Below, in pieces: positions 46,601 through 58,600 of a stretch of 64,000 nucleotides of DNA (its first letter is position 1; every line of letters starts with the position of its first letter). The translations under genes were made by a program, and so were the position numbers. The notes below the pieces were generated by a model. That model was not told the DNA's origin. It made no database searches and saw only the letters and a program-made list of their open reading frames with translations. Source of the stretch: Phlebotomus papatasi (lineage: Eukaryota > Arthropoda > Insecta > Diptera > Psychodidae); the NCBI RefSeq assembly GCF_024763615.1, contig NC_077222.1:106549417-106613416 (forward strand), given 5' to 3'.

Positions 46601-49600
46601 TTCATTAAATTTTCTTGATCATCCGAAGGCATAACGCTTCCAGAACATCAAAATTTCATAAAGTTGAAATTAACATCCCTTTTCCTAAAGATCTGCATAT
46701 GTCCATCCTATTCTTTCGCAATCTTCTTCTTCTTTTCTCGAACAGTACAATAAATTAAATTTAGTCTAGTTCAATTTTGAGTTCGAAAGTGTGGGATAGG
46801 CTCATGCAAATATTTTGAGAAAGAAAGGAACGTGAATTTTGATTTCATGAAATTTTCCTGATCTAAAATATGTGCCGGAGGCATATATTTATGAAAAAAA
46901 GAAAACTAAATTTGTTCCGTAACTTTAATCAAATCGAAATTCACATTTCTATCTTTCTGAAAAGTTTTTCGTATCTATATCCTACTCTTTCTATTGAGCA
47001 TCAAAACAAATTCAATTTAGTTCAGTGAAATTTGGGTCCGAAAAAGTGAGATAGAGGTATTCAAAAAATTTTAAAAAGAATCAGATATGAATTTTGATTT
47101 CCTGAAGTTTTTCTGATATAAAAGATGTGTCCGAGTCAATAACTTATGAAAAGAAGGAAAGAAAGCTAAATTTGTTTCGTTACCTAAATCGAATTCATGC
47201 TGTAATACATCCGGTACACCTTTACGATCAAGTGAATTTTATGAAATCGAAATTCACATCTCTTTCTTTCTCAAAAGGTTTTCGTATTTCTATCCGACTT
47301 TTTCGCACTCTTCTTCTTCTGAGCATCACAACAAATTCAATTTAATTCAGCGAAATTTGGGTCCAAAAAAGTGAGGTAGAGGTATTCAAAAAAATTTGAG
47401 AAGGAAAGAGATATGAATTTTGATTTCATGGAATTTTTCTGATCTGAAAGGTGTGCCGTAGATATTCATTTATGAAAAAAAGACAGCTAGATTTGTTCCG
47501 TAGCCTAAATCGAATTTATACTATGCCTCCGGCACACCTTTTATATCAAGTAAATTTTATGAAATCGAAATTCACATCTCTTTCTCAAAATTTTTCTTAT
47601 GACTATCTCACTCTTTCGCACTCTTCTTCTTCTGAGCATCACAACAAATTCAATTTAGTTCAGTCCAATTTGGGTCCGAAAAAGTGAGGTAGAGGTATTC
47701 AAAAAAAATTGAGAAGGAAAGAGATATAAATTTTGATTTGATGAAATTTTCCTGATCTAAAAGGTGTGCCAGAATCATTAATTTGTGAAAAAAGATGAAA
47801 GCTAGATTTGTTCTGTTGCCTAAATCGATTTTATACTATAATGCCTCCGGCACACCTTTTAGATCAAGTAAATTTCATGAAATTTAAATTCACATCTCTT
47901 TCTCAAAATTTTTCTTATGTCTATCTCACACTTTCGTACTTTTCTTCGTTTGAACATCACACTAAATCGAATTTAGTTCTGTCCAATTTTGAGTCCGAAA
48001 GAGAAATGGATTTTGATTTCATGAAATTTTCCTGATCTAAAAGGTGTGCGGGAGTTATGAAGATTCGTGAAGTGAATCTCTGCCAGGAAGTCCAAATGAC
48101 AGGATCATGAAATCATCATTCATATTTCCTCGAGTCTTTCCTTTCTTCTCTGTGTTTCCCATTAAAAATCTTTATGAGCAGTTGAGGGTGGCACCGGATG
48201 TGAATTTATTGAGCCGCAACTGGAAACGGAGAGCACTTGAAAGTGTCTCATTTTCAAATACCACAGAAAGGCCTAGAAAAATTAGGGTAAAAGGAAGGTA
48301 ATTCAATACCGGGGGGTGCGTGAATTATTCGTGAATAGTTGAGTAATTTCAAAAATGGATCTGCATGATCCTCATGATTTCCATTTCCGTCCTTTTTTTT
48401 CGTGGCCCAACTCAGCTGTTTCTTCACCATTTGGTCACAGATGCTCTCCTATATCTTGGGAACACGTGCCAATTGCATCCAGATGTTTGGTGTGTGCCTG
48501 ACTTGCTAGACAGCATCTTGAGAAATCTTTGGCCATTTGAGGCATTTGATGCATTTGGACAAGTTTTTTTTAGGATGTCTTGGATCTTGATGGGAAAGAT
48601 GATGAGATTTTTCGCAATTTGTTAATTTTTCTTTACAGAAACGCGTAATGGAAAATGAACGGGTGACATTTAACGAGGAACGTGTTAAGAAATCCCGGCA
48701 GCAGAAGAAGATAATTGAGATACTCCGTCGTGAGCAGGAACAATTGCAAGATGAGCTCAATTCACTTCTTGTTGGTCCTCATGCGAAGCGTGAAAGTGAA
48801 CTGGAGCAGGAGATGAAGCGTCTTGAGGCTGAGATTGAGAGTCACACGCAATTGTTGGAGGCCGAGAAGGGGAATCTGTGGGAGTTGGATGGTCACATTA
48901 GGAAATTGCAGAAGGAAATTGATCGCCTGAGGAGCAATCAAATCACCGATCATCGGTACAATGAGAAGATCTGCAAGATGCAGAAGGATGTGGTGAAGCT
49001 GGAGAATCGTCTGGAGGTGGCACATAAGCGTGCTGGAGCTGTGATGGCTGAGAATGCTGAATTGCGCCAAATGATCGATCATATGCTCCAGGAAAGGGCG
49101 CTCTTCAATGATGTCTGGGCCAAGATGGTCACTCAGCTCAATCAGGGCAAGAAGCACATGATGGACCTCATTGACCAGTCCACAGCAGCCTATGACCAGC
49201 GCGATGAACTCTGCAATAAGCTGCAATTGCTGAAAGATCGCAGTCAGGCGGACAAGATGGCTCACATCCAGGAGATGAGGGAATTGCAGCGTAAACTCGA
49301 TCATGATGCCAAATTGCACCAATTTCTGGGCATCAAAGGTCAACATCGGGTCAACACGGAACTGGACATGCGGGAGGCCAACAAGAAGCGCCAGTTGCAG
49401 GAACAGCTGGAGAATCAACTGGAAGAGTACAACACAATCCTCCAGCGAATTAGGGTAAGTGGGGCTCTCTTTACTGCATTCCTAAAAATCTCTCCCGCGA
49501 GACCGGGACCGGAGGTAATTACAGATTACCCGACTTATTTATAGCTCAAACAATTAATTCCTCTTTTTTTAGAAGGTCGAGAGTGAATGTTTATTTATAA

Positions 49601-52600
49601 GATTTTTTTTTATTTTCTTCACTTTTATCATCATTTCATTTTTTTTTTACTTCAATAAATCCTCCGTTTCATGCTTCTTTAGTCACGAAAGTATCGAAAT
49701 TTTTTTCTCACATAGAAATGAAATAAGAAGAGACTTTATAAATAAATTAACACCAGATTGATTTAACTTAGGAAAATGTCAGAGAATTATTTCTAAACAA
49801 GAGCATTTTAGCAACAATTTAGGGTATTATCCATATTATCCCTTATTCTTAAATTTTACATGAGTTTTTGTGTTCAAAGTGAAAAGGAGTAATTTTTTTA
49901 TAACAAAAGAATTTCGCTGACGAAGAGACAGGTGTGAATATCGACAAGATAATTGGTATTTATCGTGCCACAAGAGACCAAAGATATTGATATTAATCCA
50001 GTAATTACTCTCTCAAACAATAGACATTGGAAAGTGAATGGCATTGGAGGCTAGAATTATGTTTAATAATAAATTCTTTTCTTACATTTAAAAGTCATAC
50101 TGCATACCTGTAATTAGTTTTTTAAAAGAATATAATTCGCATACTTTTGAAATGAATATGACCAATATTCAGGAAAAAAGGCGTAAGTTCGATGAATTAT
50201 CCCTTTTAACCCTAAGGCGGACAATCAGGGCTTCTAGGACTCCGAATTCCAATTTTAAACAGTTTTTTACTAAATTTACTTTAATAATGTCTTTGCCACA
50301 ACTTTTAGATCTGAAAAATTCCATAGCAATAAAAATTTCCATAGCTTTCCCAAACTAATTTCAGTCAAATCTAAATTTAATTTGCCTTGAAGGTACCATT
50401 ATTCCTCATCAAAACAAAAAAAAAACGATAGTAATAAGCAAGAGATTTGATTTCATAAAATTTTCTCGATCGAAAAGGTTCATTAGAGGTATAAATTACT
50501 ATTTATTTTTTACTGTTTATTTTATTTCTTATTTTTTATTTTACACTTATGATTCCGGCACCACCTTTTAGATCAGGGAAACTTTCTTGAAATCAAAATT
50601 CACATCCCTTTCTTTCTCACGCATATTGCAGACGCCTATCTTATTTTTTCACACTCCAAATTTGATTGAGCTAAATTGAATTTGGAGTAATGTTTAAAAG
50701 AAGAAGAAGAAGAAGCAGAGTGCAAAACATTGAAATAGGCATATGCAAAACTCGTGAGAATCAAAAGGACTCCAATTTCGACTTCATGAAATTTTCCTGA
50801 TCTAAAAGGTATGCCGGAGCCATAATGGCTCTGCCACATGTTTAAATCACATCCCTTTCTTTTTCTAATATTTAGCATATGTCTATCCTACTCTTTTGCA
50901 CTCTTCTTCTTCTTTTGAATATCACAATAAATTCAATTTTGAGTGCCATATAGGATAAAAGAAGCAGAAATCATATGTAAAACGTCGAGAAAGAAAGAAA
51001 TGCAAGTTCTTTCAATTTAATTTCATGAAATTTTTTATCTAAATTTCAATTTTTGTTGTAGAATTTGATTTTAATGTTTAATAAATATTTTTTTTAGGTA
51101 TAGGAATATATTGTGCATTTCATTAAAATAGATAAAAATACTAATGGCTCTGACACACCTTTTAGACCGGTAAAATTTCCCAGTCTTTTTGGACTCTTCT
51201 TCTTCTTTTGAGCGTCACACCAAATTAAATTTAGTTCAGTCTAATTTTGAGTTCGAAAGACTGAGATGAACTTAGGCGAATCTTTTGAAAAAGAAAGGAA
51301 AATGAATTTTGATTTCATGAAATTATACTGATCTAAAAGGTGTGCTGGAGCCATAAACGCTGAAAATGCTTAAACTGAAATTGGATCATTATAAAAATAA
51401 CACTGAAATCGTAAAACTAAAATGGTTCCGACACACCTTTTGGATCAGAAAAAACTTCTAATGAACATCTCACAAACCTCTGCCCGTACAAGTGACCAGC
51501 AGCGTAACCTTCTCAAGCAAATAGTACGAATTTGCAAATCTTTAACCGTTGCATTGTAAAAAATATTCTATATTAGAAATTTGGTTTCTTGGCAGAATTT
51601 TATACAAAAAATACAGTTTTTGGTGTATTTTACATCACGTTCTGTGTTGTAAAATAAGTTGTGATCAAGATAAGAAAATTAACCATTCAAGTACGAGTTT
51701 AACTCAATAGCTAAAGAAATATTTGGTTTTTGGATTTCAGATGAACATACTCGGAAAAATCTTGTCTCTAAAAATAAGGTCTCAATTCCTGATTTTTTTA
51801 GTTTTTTAAATGAAAATTCCAGAAAATTCAATTTGTACTTTTATTTATGCTTAACTCTTTCACGTCATTAGGGTCATATATGACGCGGGGAAAAAGTTTT
51901 TTTTTTGGCTATTAACATTAATTGAAATCTATCTGTTTGTGCACGACATCATAATAGAAGGATTTAAAATTCTTGGCTAATTTTGTCAAAAATCCCTCCA
52001 GATATTTCAGGAAAAGAAATTATTTGAGATCAAAAATCACGAATTTCGAACTTTGTGAAATGACTTTTCTTTTTCAAATTTTTTATATTCATTTATTTTC
52101 AGCAAAAAATTGTTTAGAAACACAAAATAGAATATCCAAAAATTGTATATTGTATATTTTGATATAATAAACTACTAATTTTCCAGAAAAGCGCGTAGAA
52201 TTTTCCGGGTGATATACGACCCTATTGTCGGCAATGGTAAAAGTTTATGAAAGTGTTTTCATGCCAACAATGTAGTTGGGACATTGTTTTTCTTTGTGAA
52301 ATCCAGAAGGAAAATATCTTGCTCCTGGACATTTCATCTTATATCTGATGAATTATAACATATTTTGCAATATTTTAGAGTGTTCTGCAAGCGTCCCATA
52401 TTGTGCAATTGTATTGTGTGTGAATAAATATATGGATAAGTTTATTTTTGCCAAATACCACTCATGATATTGTGACAGAGACTGTTCAAAGGGATTACCA
52501 GGAAGATTCCTTGAACACCAGGAGTACAGTGTTCATCAAGACAATCCAGTTTGCCATGGTTTTGGCCAAATTAATAACTTCAAGCAAAAAAAAACTCTTA

Positions 52601-55600
52601 AAAAGCCCGTGATATAGATTTTGAAAATGGTATGTACACTTCCCTTGAAGACAATAGGGTCATATATGACCCAGGGTTTTTCCGAGTTTTCACGCAATGG
52701 AAATTTTTTTCCTCTCTGAACTATTACATTTGATCATAAAGCATTAGTGTTTCGGCTCCAAACATCTGAAAAGCCGAAGCTAGAGGAAAAGAGTAATCCG
52801 AATCCCGTCAGATTATACCCTTGCTCTGGTGAGAACTTTCTGGGGGATTCTTCCACTATTTGGACTGACTCTCGGCTGTTTTCACGGCCTCTAGTAACGA
52901 CTCTTTCGAGCCACCGGGCTTAAGGCAGTAATGCCCCCTTGTGTAGGCTACTCCCGGGGGTGCCTCGAGAGAGTTTAATTCGTATCCTTTTTAGGATGTG
53001 AGGACTTATGATGAATATCCCGGCGATTTAACTATTCAAAAGTAGTTCGATATGAATTAAAACCCATTATTATCCCTTAAAGATTAAGAAATCCTAATTT
53101 GAAGATAATTTGTATGAAGGTGCATGTTCATCTTGAACAATTAGGAAAAACTCAATTTTACATGAATTCATCTGCTGAATAAAAGTGTGACGCGAAAGAG
53201 TTAAAGGAATATTGAAAAAAATATGAAGTGCTCAAAGCCAGAGTGTGCGCGAAGCCTGAAAGCCTTCCCCTAGTGCAATATATCCCTTTAAAAATACATA
53301 ATATTTAAAGACCGATGCGATTTCAACTTGACTAATTTTGCTCAAAAACTCCTGAAAAATCCAAAATAGAATAAAATTTACTGAAATTACTAAATTTTTT
53401 ATAATATTTTGAGGACCTTAGTGGAAAGTTCCCACACTGAGAAAAAAAACGGGGGTGCGATTAACTTTTTTCCTCATAACTTTAATACTTTAGGTGTAGA
53501 AATATATCAAGATTTTTTAATGTTAATTTTATACCCTTGTAAGGGTAAAACCTTTTCAAAATTAACATGAAAAAGGGTAACCTTAACCCCTAATACACCT
53601 AAAAAGCATAATATTTACACCGATTTCGGATCAATACCGTAGGATAAAATTAACATTTCCGGAATGTTATTTTAACTTTTTTGGATTTCTCTCAGTGCAT
53701 GCTTCGTACGATCTCAATCATCGTAACCTTCGTAATGACTAATTTTTTCTTATGTTTCTGGTTACTCAATAAGTGTGACTTATAAGTGTGACACTGTGAA
53801 AAAAGGGGTGCGATTAACTTTTTTCCTCGTAACTTTAACACTTTTTAGGTGTAAAATTATATCAATATTTTTTAATGTTAATTTTACACCTTTTTAAGTG
53901 TAAAATTAACATAAAAAAGCAGGGAGGTGACATTAGCTCTGAAAAATGCGACCGGTTTTAGTGTAATTTTTTCCCTGTTTTCGTACACATTTCACGAGAT
54001 ATCTCCAAAACTACGTAGGTTGCCAATTTGGGGTTTTCGGTTGCCTATTCTATATTAAATTGGCTTTTATTTCGTATTTGTATTATTTGGTAATTCATTC
54101 TACAATGACAGAAAACAGCTAATAAACGCAAAAGTTTTTTCGGCTCGCTAGAAGCATATGGGAAACATAGGAAATGTCATGCCCCTGTAAAAAAGGGTAA
54201 CTTTAACCCATTATACATCTGAAAAGCATAATATTTACACCGATTTTGGATCAATAATGCAGGGTAAAATTAACATTTCTGGAATGCTATTTTAACTTTT
54301 TCGGATTTCTCTCAGTGTAGGATCGTATGAAGCATGAGCACTTTCCCCTAATGGGTTAATAGAATTCTTGGTGTTCTTGTACTCTTGTAGCAAGAAAATC
54401 AAAAGGCACTTGGGACAAACCGGACAAACCTTAAAAACCCATTTTTATCCAAGAAGTGGGAAGATGAATAACTGTCCTGTCTTAATCCCAATATTAATTA
54501 CTTTTCAAGCTTTCGTGTCTTAGCATTGTCCGAGCCAATTGATAAATAATTATCTCCTTATTTGAAATTATTTAGCGCGTGATCGAGAATTCTGCGCAAA
54601 GCATCAAAGACCATTTTAGTCCAAGAAGAGAGATTCTTTTAGTTAGAATAATCCATCCGCCTAAAAGAGATTTTTTTTCTCCCACGTAGGCCTTCTCAAC
54701 CGAAGAAGATGTGGACAAATTGGCTTCGCAGTTCATGAAGCAAGAAGAGGAGAATTTTGCCTTGTTCAACTACGTCAATGAACTGAGCCACGAAGTGGAA
54801 ACTCTCAATGAATCTGTCCAGCGTCTGCAAGACAGCATCGGTGAGGAAAAGCCACACACAATCACTTTTCCCCATGAGAATTCTTTAGCACACCTTAAAA
54901 GTGAAATTGATGCGACACGCGTTTGTGAAATTGGAAGTGGCTGGAAGTGGCAGAAGAAGAAGTCAGTCTGGCGTAAAATGAGGGACATTCACTGAATTAT
55001 TTTTTATCGAAAATCTCTCCCTCCTTCTGTGTAGCATTTGGCCAGATAATATTGTCTCGCACAATTGAGAATATGATGTGTTGATTGTGTGGCACCCTCA
55101 ATCCCATTAAAACACACTGTATTGTCTTTTTACTTCTTTATCTTTTCTTTATCCACTCCAAATCCACAATCCAATCACTCGGTCACTTCACGTCTTCTCT
55201 GCCAACTTCACACACGTCCCGTTGCCCAATAACTCATTTCCCCTCACACTCACCACAACGCCATCTGTTGGTCACCACATCCTCCCTTTTTTCTAATGTT
55301 TTTGATTTAGACTAGGAACCACAAAATCCTGATACTTCCTGGGAATTGTCCTCTTCCTAGAGATCTTCTCCACAGGCTGTTCTTCGACAGGTTCAGGTTC
55401 TGGAACTATCTCTACCGGAATAGTGGAAGATTCTGCTGACACAACGACTTTCTTCAAATGGGCCACATTCCTTTCATATTGCTTCCCTGATGTGTTATCA
55501 CGAACTATCGCAGCTCCTCCAGATCTCTTCAAAACCACATATTTGGTTGCTCCAAAAGTTGCTTGCAATTTGTTTCCAGGAAGCAGATTTTTCATCAAGA

Positions 55601-58600
55601 CCACATCTCCTACTTCAATGTCAGACTCCCTAGCTCCTCTCCTTGTGTCCTCCAGTTCCTTCCCCTTTTCTTTTAAGCGCTTGTCTCTATCAGAGAAATC
55701 TGCTTCTGGTGGAGCTGTCTCGATGTCCTTCAATGAAGGAATTTTCCCCCGAATAGTTCTACCGTAGCAGAGCTCCGTTGGAGTTTTTCCCGTGGTTGTG
55801 TGAGGTGTAGTGTAATAGCACATGAGGTAATCCTGCAGGTCCTTTCTCCAATCTCTGTCCAAGTTGTGACTGATCTTAATACGCTTAAGCAAAGATCGAT
55901 TTTGGCGTTCTACCTCGCCATTCTGCTGAGGCCAATAAGGGATAGTATTGTTGAGATGGATTCCCTTTTTCAAACAATATTCCTCCAACTCTCCAGAAAC
56001 GAATTGTTTGGCATTATCCAGCGTGAGCGTTCTTGGATAACCCAAGCGGGTGAAAATTTTATCCAAACGCTCAATGGTCTCCCTGGCTGTGATTCGGTGC
56101 ATTACCTCCACTTCCTTGTAGCGGCTAAAATAGTCTACCACTACTAAAAGATGTTCTCCAGATGGAATACTCATGAAATCCATAGCCAAATCAATCCATG
56201 GACCGCTGGGCAAAGCACGCCTTTGCATTGGTTCAGGTTTATTTGGTGCAGACACCAAAATGCATCCCTCACAGGACCTCACAACTTTCACCGAATCACT
56301 ATCGATTCCAGGCCACCAAACTCGCTCTCTTAGACGCTGCTTCATCAGAGTTTCACCCGGATGCCCTTCGTGTGCTAGTTGCAACATCCTCGATCTCAAA
56401 CCCTCTGGTACCACTAACTTGCTGCCTCGCATTACGATATCTCCCGCTGACGCCAACTCCAACTTGAAGGGATGGTATGCCTTTAACAAAATATTTGACC
56501 ACACTCCGGAGTGCAATGCTTGTCGAATGGCCTGCATTTCTGAATCTTCCTTGGAAGCTTTCTCAATTTCACTGACGTCAACTGCAGCTGATTCTACAAT
56601 CGCTCGCACCATAAAATCGTTGCCTTCATCTGAGTTCACCTTCTCTGTTGAGACAGACAATCTCGATAGTGGATCAGCGATGTTTGATATTCCTTTTCGG
56701 TATATCACTCTGAATTGGAAAGATTGAAGACGTAGAAGCCATCTTTCAATTCTCGCGCAAGAATGAGATGTGGGTTTGAAGATCACCTCCAGAGCTTTGT
56801 GATCCGTCTCTAACTCAAAATTCCTTCCAATCAGATAATTGTCGAATCTTTCCATTCCCCAGACTGCTGCCAACGCCTCTTTTTCCGTCTGACAATATCG
56901 GCGCTCCGTATCCGAAAGACTCCTGCTGGCATATGCTATCACGAGGGGCTTGTCATCGGTGTCATCTTGATATTGTATTAGGACTGCTCCTAAGCCTACT
57001 GGAGATGCGTCCACGACTATTCTTGTACGACGTTCATTGCGGAAAAAACTCAATGTTTCAGTATTACCCAACATTTCCTTGAGCTTATCAAATGCCTTTT
57101 GATGCTCTTCTTCCCATTTAAAAGGGTCTGAACTACACATTAGTTGCCTTAACGGAAATGTTTCTGTCGAGCAATCTGGAAGAAATCTGCTCATGTACGT
57201 GATCAGGCCAAGGAAGCTACGAATTTCTTCTTTTGTCTTTGGTGCCCGGAAACTCAAAATTGCAGCTATCTTTGAGGCGGATGGACTGATTCCTTTCTGC
57301 GAGATTCTGTGTCCCAGAAAATCAATCTCTGGCACTCTAAAAATACACTTAGCATGGTTCAAGAGCACATTATGTCTCTTTAGAGTATCCAGCACCCCGT
57401 CTAATGCTCGATTATGTTCATCTTCAGATGCTCCAAAGACAATGATGTCATCAATGTAGTTAAGCGCATTTGAACAGCCGCACAGAATTTGTTCCATTGT
57501 CTTCTGAAACATCTCGGGTGCGCAAGAAATCCCGAACATGAGTCTTTTGTATCGGAACATTCCTTTGTGTGTAATAAAAGTCGTGATATATCTGCAACTG
57601 GGGTCCAGTTCCAATTGGTGAAAAGCATTCTTGATATCAAGCCGTGAGAAAATTTCTGCTCTACCTATTCTAGGTAGGAAATCCTCCAACACCGGCATCA
57701 TATGATTCTCTCTTTTGATAGCTTTATTCACCTGACGCATATCCACACAAATTCTAATGTCACCATTATCTTTTGGAATCACCACAATTGGTGACACCCA
57801 ATCACTATGTTCATTAACTGGCTCAATAATGTCCAGCTTTTGCAATTCCTCCAACTTTTCTTCCACTTTATCAAGTAAAGCGATAGGAGGACGACGTGCA
57901 TGCTGACTCACTGGGGAAACTCTTTCATCAATAGGAATCACAATCTTAACGCCTTTCACTTTCGGAAAAGGAGTGATCCTTGAATCTTTAACTTGACCAA
58001 TCATTGTCTCACGAGTGCTGGGTAAGCCCAACACCAACACCCCTAATTCCTTGGCAGTGGCTTTTCCCAATAGCGGTTGGGAACCTCCTTGAATGACATA
58101 AAACACAGCCTCTTTTCCCATATCCTGACTTCCGCCTGTGACGGAAATATTCGTTTTAAAAACCTTGATAATCTTTAAAGGTTCGCTTTGTGCATATGCT
58201 CTCAGTACTTTCTGTGTTTCCTCCATGACATTTTGCATCTCAATCCCGTTCTTCTTCATATATTGCCAGGTATGTTCATCAATGATATTCTGCGATGCTC
58301 CTGAATCAATCATCATCTCAATGAGAACACCTCCGACTTTGCACCATATATACTCATCTCCATCTCCGATGTTATATATAAAACTCGTGATAGACTTTTT
58401 CTCAGACTTGGTACTGTTCTCCGGACCTTCCTGTGTAACTGCATGAATCCGTTGTTTTTTTGTTGAGATCACCGTCTCAGAATTCTCAGCTGAACGCTTG
58501 ATTGGACGTCTTGTTCTGCATTTAATTGCAAAATGTCCCCGCAATTGGCATTTAGCGCATTTCTTTTCTAATGCTGGGCATTTCGAATCCTTTCCGTTAT

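Noticed and set aside
47127..48035. Three similar frames with QVNFMKSKFTSLS-type peptides
   Set aside because: They are the same reading of tandem MITE units with 318-base period; frames end irregularly and lie in an intron.
48762..49418. 218-codon minus-strand frame
   Set aside because: Antisense shadow of ODAD1/CCDC63-like exon 2; leucine-rich because the sense strand is rich in Glu/Lys/Gln codons.
55423..58446. Plus-strand frames across the retrotransposon (up to 184 codons)
   Set aside because: Antisense shadows of the intact Pol frame.
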